NCBI GenBank assembly: GCA_049965775.1
Contig: JBMFVX010000111.1
Location: 1-9,725, forward strand
Reading direction: 5' to 3'
Length of the DNA: 9,725 bases
Source: JABEVB01 sp049965775
GTDB taxonomy: Bacteria; Planctomycetota; Phycisphaerae; WQYP01
Positions 6,221-9,725 of the stretch are shown here, in pieces. Positions within the stretch are counted from its first letter, which is position 1; the number at the start of each line of letters is the position of its first letter. The notes beneath the pieces were generated by a model that saw nothing but the letters and a program-made list of their open reading frames with translations, was not told where the DNA came from and searched no databases. A program made the translations under genes and the position numbers.

Positions 6221-7519
6221 ATGGACTCAATGCATACCAGACGGGTCTTTGTAGCACGCGGTTTGACAGTGCTCTCGGCGGCCGCAACGATGCCGGCCTT
6301 TCTGCAGCGCACGGCCCTGGCGCTCAATAACCCTGCGGACCAACCCCTGACCCAGGGGGCAGCCGGGCGCGGTGATGAGCGCGTGCTCGTGGTCGTACAA
6401 CTTGGAGGAGGCAACGATGGCCTGTCCACGGTAATTCCCGTGGATAACGACGATTACCGCCGGGCGAGACCGCGCCTGGCCATTACAGCCAACCTGTTGC
6501 CGTTGGCCAATTCGCTGGCTCTGCATCCAGCGATGAAGGGTATGAAGTCCCTGTACGACGCCGGCGAAATGGGTGTTATTCTCGGCGTAGGGTACCCCAA
6601 CCCCAACCGTTCGCATTTTCGATCCATGGCGATCTGGCAGACCGCCGAGCCGAACCGCGTTGCCAGTCACGGGTGGCTCGGGCGCTACTTTGACGCACAA
6701 TGCAGCGGAGCAGCGCCCATCGCGCCACAGGCGGGCATAAGCATCGGGCCGCTGTCGCCCGTGGCGCTGGCCGGGCAGAAGTTTCAGCCGGTGGCGTTTC
6801 AAAATCCGGAGCAATTTCAGTGGTTGCCCGGCGCTGGGCATGACCGGCGCCACGAGCAACTGCGTGCGGCATACCGAAGCGTCAACGCCATAGGGCCGCA
6901 GAATGTCCCGTGTCCTCATTGCGCCAATCCGGAATTGGACTTTCTGCAGCGCACTGCGCTGGATGCGGAGGTTTCAGGCCGCGATATTCGCCATGCCGCG
7001 ACGCACGCCCGCAACGAAGTCAGCTATCCGGTCACACCACTGGCGCGATCCCTGAGTTTGGTGGCCAGGATGATAGCGACCGGACTGCCTACGCGCGTCT
7101 ATTACGTTTCGATGGGCGGTTTTGACACGCATGCCCAGCAACAAAGAACGCACGACACGCTGATGGCGGATGTCTCCGATGGTTTGACCGCCTTTATTCA
7201 CGACTTAAAGGCGCAGGGGCTGCTTGAGAAAACCATGGTCGTTACATTTTCAGAGTTTGGTCGGCGTGTGGCGGAGAACGCCAGTCTTGGGACCGATCAT
7301 GGCACGGCAGCGCCCATGTTTATGTTTGGCGGCGGCATTAAGGCCGGCCTGATCGGTACGCAGCCTTCGTTGGCTCAGCAGCATCTGCAGATGGGAGACC
7401 TGCGATTCTCAACTGACTTTCGCAGCGTTTACGCCGGAATCCTGGACAAATGGCTGGGAGCCGACAGCTCTAAAATTTTGGGGCAGGGGTTTAAGCCTTT
7501 GGATATCGTTCGGGTGTGA
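6221..7519 (+). CDS. DUF1501 domain-containing protein with Tat signal
   Basis: This 432-residue protein is of the DUF1501 family, related in fold to sulfatases and alkaline phosphatases, with no proven substrate. The N-terminus HTRRVFVARGLTVLSAAATM carries a twin-arginine motif (Arg7-Arg8) and a hydrophobic stretch, ending near ALA at 32-34, so export by Tat is likely. Family motifs are VVVQLGGGNDGLSTVIP (57-73), NRSHFRSMAIWQTA (129-142), YYVSMGGFDTHAQQ (294-307), VTFSEFGRRV then GTDHGTAAPMFMFGGG (341-372), and DFRSVYAGILDKWLG (399-413). The Asp, His and Ser residues of these motifs are intact. A Cys-Pro-His-Cys motif at 231-234 is unusual as far as I know. It follows the DUF1800 gene by 62 nt, probably in one operon. 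GAGG at 6210-6213 supports the ATG at 6221; a second ATG three codons later is possible. Confidence 0.93.
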   Translation: MDSMHTRRVFVARGLTVLSAAATMPAFLQRTALALNNPADQPLTQGAAGRGDERVLVVVQLGGGNDGLSTVIPVDNDDYRRARPRLAITANLLPLANSLALHPAMKGMKSLYDAGEMGVILGVGYPNPNRSHFRSMAIWQTAEPNRVASHGWLGRYFDAQCSGAAPIAPQAGISIGPLSPVALAGQKFQPVAFQNPEQFQWLPGAGHDRRHEQLRAAYRSVNAIGPQNVPCPHCANPELDFLQRTALDAEVSGRDIRHAATHARNEVSYPVTPLARSLSLVARMIATGLPTRVYYVSMGGFDTHAQQQRTHDTLMADVSDGLTAFIHDLKAQGLLEKTMVVTFSEFGRRVAENASLGTDHGTAAPMFMFGGGIKAGLIGTQPSLAQQHLQMGDLRFSTDFRSVYAGILDKWLGADSSKILGQGFKPLDIVRV

Positions 7520-7661
7520 AGGCTGCCGGGAGCCGCGACAATCGCTATGCCGAGCGGACGGCCCGTAACAGAGAGATTTTGATAGAACAAATCGAGCGGT
7601 TTTAACGCAAGAGTTATCGCAGTCAGGCGACACCACCGGGCAACGGCGTCGAGAAGCAGGT

Positions 7662-7698
7662 GCGCGGTGCCGCGCTGTATTCATGCCGCCTTGCATGA
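7662..7698. other. Two small hairpins in the convergent gap after pssA
   Basis: GCGCG/CGCGC (7662-7666 with 7671-7675) and TCATGC/GCATGA (7681-7686 with 7693-7698) form short stems with 4- and 6-nt loops. They lie just past the pssA stop, between convergent genes. Neither has a T-run, so they are at best weak bidirectional termination or RNA-end structures. The rest of the 187-bp gap shows nothing. Confidence 0.25.
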
Positions 7699-7706
7699 TG
7701 ACCGCG

Positions 7707-8753
7707 TCATGAGTTGATGATGCTCTCGCGCGGCTCAGCCGGCGCGGGTGTGATGGTTTGTGGGTTGGCGGGCTGGCCGCGGACAAAGCGCCGCCATGCC
7801 GCTCGCAGCGGCGGCATGAACGCATAAAAATAAATGGCCAGCAAAGCCGTCAACTGCGGCTGCCACAGGGCCAGCAGCAGCAGCACCACCACCTGCACAA
7901 CATAGGAAAAGGGTCGCCGTCCGCGCAGGTATTGATTGATGACATGGCCATAGCTGATGCGGCTTACCATCAGCAGTGCCGCCGCGGCCAGCACGGCCGC
8001 CATGGCGTATGGAAAGGCTGTGGTTGTAGCCTGAACAAAGCCGGGTGAAAGGTTAAAGGGCAGCAGGTGCGGGGCGCTTTGCTGAATGGTTTCGTAAAAA
8101 ATGACGCTGGCCGCCGTTACACCCGCCGCGCCCGGCGAGGGCAAGCCTCTAAACACCATATGGGCATCAAGTGCGTGGCGGTTGTGGGCGTTAAAGCGCG
8201 CCAGACGCAGGGCGGTACAGGCCACGTAAATGGCTCCCAGTATCCAGAGGGTGCGGGCAAGGAGGTTGTCGGCCAGCGGGCCTAACGGTTCAATGCCTTG
8301 CGAACTCCGGGCAGCGAGCAACGCATGAATAACGGTAACCGCCAAAAATGCCGGTGCTACCCCGAAGCTCACCATATCCGCGAGCGAGTCGAGTTCAGCG
8401 CCGAAATCGCTGGTGGCCTTGGTGAGCCGGGCCATGCTGCCGTCGAGCATATCAAACACCATCGCGGCGAAAACCAGGTACCCCGCGATGGCAAACTGGT
8501 TGCCCAGGGGCGACTTAATCGGCTGGCTCTGGGCGATATAGGTAATGGCGGCAAACCCGCACAGTAAATTGCCGAGCGTGCAAAGCGTGGGCAATACCGA
8601 AATGCGGCGACGCAGTTTGCCGGCTTTCCGGAGTGGTTTGAGTTGAGGCCAGTTTTGATCGCGATAGCGCATGAAGTAAACCCACTGTTCTGTATTCTTT
8701 TCTGGGGCGGTGCACGGGCGCCTTTGCCATTCCCGCAGGAAAGCCTTAGCCAC
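7707..8753 (-). CDS. pssA: CDP-diacylglycerol-serine O-phosphatidyltransferase (PssA type II)
   Basis: This inner-membrane enzyme transfers phosphatidyl from CDP-diacylglycerol to L-serine, giving phosphatidylserine, the precursor of phosphatidylethanolamine. The 348-residue protein carries the complete CDP-alcohol phosphotransferase signature DGxxAR(x8)GxxxDxxxD: Asp104, Gly105, Ala108, Arg109, Gly118, Asp122, Asp126, with Asp101 before it. The type II serine-synthase pattern is seen in LPTLCTLGNLLCGFAAI (54-70), DFGAELDSLADMVSFGVAPA (116-135), ALRLARFN (181-188) and FRGLPSPGAAG (201-211). About seven or eight membrane segments follow, and the end is a polar tail. The GTG at 8753 is preferred because AAAGGGA lies at 8758-8764. 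An ATG at residue 28 (8672) would still include all conserved parts but lacks a binding site. Head-group choice among close relatives is not certain, but serine is most likely. The decarboxylase gene psd is not in the window. Confidence 0.9.
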   Translation of the reverse strand: MAKAFLREWQRRPCTAPEKNTEQWVYFMRYRDQNWPQLKPLRKAGKLRRRISVLPTLCTLGNLLCGFAAITYIAQSQPIKSPLGNQFAIAGYLVFAAMVFDMLDGSMARLTKATSDFGAELDSLADMVSFGVAPAFLAVTVIHALLAARSSQGIEPLGPLADNLLARTLWILGAIYVACTALRLARFNAHNRHALDAHMVFRGLPSPGAAGVTAASVIFYETIQQSAPHLLPFNLSPGFVQATTTAFPYAMAAVLAAAALLMVSRISYGHVINQYLRGRRPFSYVVQVVVLLLLALWQPQLTALLAIYFYAFMPPLRAAWRRFVRGQPANPQTITPAPAEPRESIINS

Positions 8754-8867
8754 AAAATCCCTTTCAGTTTTGGGCTTTCACTGCTTGCCGCAGCTGAGCC
8801 TCCGGGCAATAGATGCCGGTGGTGAACTGCCGACGCAGCATAATTATACACCTGTGACTAAGGCTTT
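8740..8867. repeat. Inverted repeat spanning the pssA start and promoter
   Basis: AAAGCCTTAGCCAC at 8740-8753 and the reverse complement of 8854-8867 (AAAGCCTTAGTCAC) match at 13 of 14 bases, with 100 bp between arms. One arm covers the first codons of pssA including the GTG; the other lies just upstream of the -10. If transcription starts near 8836 the far arm is not in the mRNA, so the repeat would work as DNA, for example through a looping repressor. It may be chance. Confidence 0.35.
8843..8848 (-). promoter_or_regulatory. Perfect -10 hexamer of the pssA promoter
   Basis: On the minus strand the sequence is TATAAT, preceded directly by TG. No close match to TTGACA is found 16-18 bp upstream. 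It lies 89 bp before the pssA GTG, giving a leader of about 83 nt. It is the best -10 match I found in the intergenic regions of the window. Confidence 0.4.
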
Positions 8868-9005
8868 GCCTCGTATGTTTTAACGTGGCGTCGAAATAGC
8901 CGTGGAGGGCGGTCCTCACCGGAAACAATGCTCACACTTCCGCGCTTGCAATGCCAGTCGTCATAACATACCGTGTTACGAATAAATACGGTTTATAAGC
9001 GAATA

Positions 9006-9029
9006 TCATTTTGGGATAACCTAAAATGA
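9006..9029 (+). other. AT-rich hairpin enclosing an ATG
   Basis: TCATTTTGGG (9006-9015) pairs with CCTAAAATGA (9020-9029) over 10 bp, with one G-T wobble and an ATAA loop. The 3' arm holds an ATG (9026-9028) that opens a 46-codon ORF, and the 5' arm holds a weak GGGA. A run of six T starts 11 nt downstream (9041-9046), too far for a typical terminator. It may be a DNA operator or an RNA element. Confidence 0.35.
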
Positions 9030-9166
9030 GCTTAACTGTATTTTTTCTGGCTAAGGCCTTGTTGCATTGCTGTGCTATTGGCAATATCCTACGCCATTAC
9101 CAAGAAAGAGTTCCAAATGGCCGAAATCTTGAGCGCAGCATGGAGGTGTGGCCGATAATTTCGTGA
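9026..9166 (+). CDS. Doubtful small ORF (46 codons) in the leader
   Basis: An ATG at 9026 opens 46 codons. The product would begin with a hydrophobic stretch (LTVFFLAKALLHCCAIGNIL, residues 3-22) followed by a charged tail. Its TGA (9164-9166) overlaps a GTG at 9163 that opens a 21-codon ORF, whose TGA (9226-9228) in turn overlaps the TTG start of the next gene. The ribosome binding sites are weak: GGGA at 9013 for the first, and GGAGG at 9142-9146 about 16 nt from the second, which is too far. There is no recognised family. It may be an uncoded leader; coding status is unproven. Confidence 0.15.
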   Translation: MSLTVFFLAKALLHCCAIGNILRHYQERVPNGRNLERSMEVWPIIS

Positions 9167-9224
9167 AGTGTATCCGAAATATAAGGCCCGCTTACCGCGC
9201 GCAGATATCGAAGGAGCGATTAAC

Positions 9225-9725
9225 TTGAAAACATTCCGATCAACGGGTGCCGTCAGCAGCAAGTTGCCGCGTCGGCAATTACGGGCGTATTCCTGCCTGA
9301 GTGCGGCGCTGATAGCCGCTTGGGTAGCCGGTGGCCTATTGGTTCCCGCTGGCTCTGCGGCGACGCAGGTTATGCCGGCGAAGCCTGTGTCGGCAAAAGT
9401 TCAGGCGCCCGCCATAAGTGATGGCCCGGCTTACCCGGTCAGCGCCATCGTTGTTGAGTACGCCAAAACTGTCGCGGGCCAGCCGCCGCTCGGCAATATA
9501 TTAGATCATCCTGTGGTCGTGGGCCTCGGTGGCGATGGTTACGTTACCGCGTGCGTCACGGCCGCCAATGGTCAGCGTACGTACCGGGCCGGTGTCAGCC
9601 GCGAACGTATGGCGCTTAAAAATCTCTCGCAGCCCAAGCCACGCATGTTTCATGCGTCGGCCATTCGCAGCATCGCCCGGCAAATAAGCCAATACCTTTC
9701 CGACAAGGGCCTTGGGGTATATGTA
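9225..9725 (+). CDS. Exported protein with POTRA-like region, possibly ShlB/FhaC-type transporter (partial, 3' end missing)
   Basis: The first 167 residues are visible and the gene runs off the window. It has a TTG start backed by an excellent AAGGAG at 9211-9216, 8 nt upstream. A basic head (KLPRRQLR) and a hydrophobic segment at 24-42 form a signal peptide, probably cut after AGSAA near 46. After an Ala/Pro linker, YPVSAIVVEYA (70-80) begins a region with PPLGNIL and then MFHASAIRSIARQISQYLSD (141-160) and KGLGVYV. The alternation of a strand, a helix ending in 'Y..KGL' and a following strand resembles the POTRA domain of two-partner secretion transporters (ShlB/FhaC/HecB). In planctomycete-type genomes such proteins are outer-membrane barrels that pass large adhesins. 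Without the barrel this remains a moderate-confidence call; another POTRA-bearing outer-membrane protein is possible. Confidence 0.55.
   Translation, partial: MKTFRSTGAVSSKLPRRQLRAYSCLSAALIAAWVAGGLLVPAGSAATQVMPAKPVSAKVQAPAISDGPAYPVSAIVVEYAKTVAGQPPLGNILDHPVVVGLGGDGYVTACVTAANGQRTYRAGVSRERMALKNLSQPKPRMFHASAIRSIARQISQYLSDKGLGVYV

Larger units (their letters stand above)
8754..9224. other. Divergent intergenic region between pssA and the POTRA-like gene
   Basis: This 471-bp spacer contains the pssA promoter, an AT-rich stretch around 8961-9060, a hairpin at 9006-9029, two very short ORFs and a good Shine-Dalgarno sequence at 9211-9216. A second short hairpin (ATTTCG 9158-9163 with CGAAAT 9175-9180) lies in the probable leader of the right-hand gene. 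TTGCAT/TATCCT with a 17-bp spacer at 9062-9090 is a weak plus-strand promoter candidate. No tRNA, small-RNA family or riboswitch is recognised. Confidence 0.55.

Noticed and set aside
6227..6919. 230-codon minus-strand ORF inside the DUF1501 gene
   Set aside because: It is a complete antisense shadow of a gene with clear family motifs.
7409..7825. 138-codon minus-strand ORF between the DUF1501 gene and pssA
   Set aside because: It overlaps both confirmed genes, and its Arg/Ser/Pro/Cys-rich translation looks like an out-of-frame shadow.
8369..8851. 160-codon minus-strand ORF overlapping the pssA 5' part
   Set aside because: It lies in another frame of the well-supported pssA, with no ribosome binding site and no family resemblance.
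8971..8995. Inverted repeat ACCGT/ACGGT in the pssA spacer
   Set aside because: The arms are only five bases with a long loop; not distinguishable from chance in this region.
1..9725. CRISPR array, tRNA, insertion sequence or phage elements
   Set aside because: No regularly spaced repeats, no cloverleaf with a T-arm consensus, and no transposase, integrase or terminal inverted repeats with target duplications were found on either strand.

Overview
This is a 9.7 kb bacterial chromosomal window of moderate GC content. It carries seven recognisable protein genes plus the start of an eighth. The adjacent DUF1800/DUF1501 pair, the type II phosphatidylserine synthase, the ScpA condensin kleisin, and a TTG-started secreted protein resembling the POTRA region of two-partner secretion transporters point to a diderm. 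The overall style fits Planctomycetota, perhaps Phycisphaerae. That assignment is inference: there is no rRNA or other decisive marker. I see no tRNA, rRNA, CRISPR array, transposase or integrase.

Left part (1-3078). A Bax inhibitor-1 family membrane protein lies on the minus strand. A 347-bp intergenic region separates it from a plus-strand pair, scpA and a membrane-anchored SIMPL (DUF541) protein. The region contains three copies of one 8-mer in the BI-1 leader, an extended -10 for BI-1, and a small palindrome/direct repeat on the scpA side. scpA is not followed by scpB. A strong hairpin sits between scpA and the SIMPL gene.

Middle part (3079-7519). A secreted thioredoxin-fold protein on the minus strand diverges from a DUF1800-DUF1501 pair on the plus strand. 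It matches the iodothyronine deiodinase family along its core, but the catalytic Sec/Cys is Glu, the companion Cys is Met, and the protein has no cysteine at all. Its C-terminal extension is helical with two LTxxQ-like motifs. DUF1800 and DUF1501 proteins are usually encoded together; here only the DUF1501 member has an export signal (Tat-type).

Right part (7520-9725). pssA lies on the minus strand, convergent with the DUF1501 gene and preceded by a perfect TATAAT. A 471-bp, partly AT-rich spacer separates it from the truncated POTRA-like gene. That spacer holds an AT-rich hairpin enclosing an ATG, and two very short ORFs chained by NTGA stop/start overlaps into the TTG start of the last gene.

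The genes are mostly independent housekeeping and envelope units. The points most worth following are the cysteine-less deiodinase-like protein, the triple repeat before the BI-1 gene, and the leader of the last gene. I found no complete new defence or mobile system.
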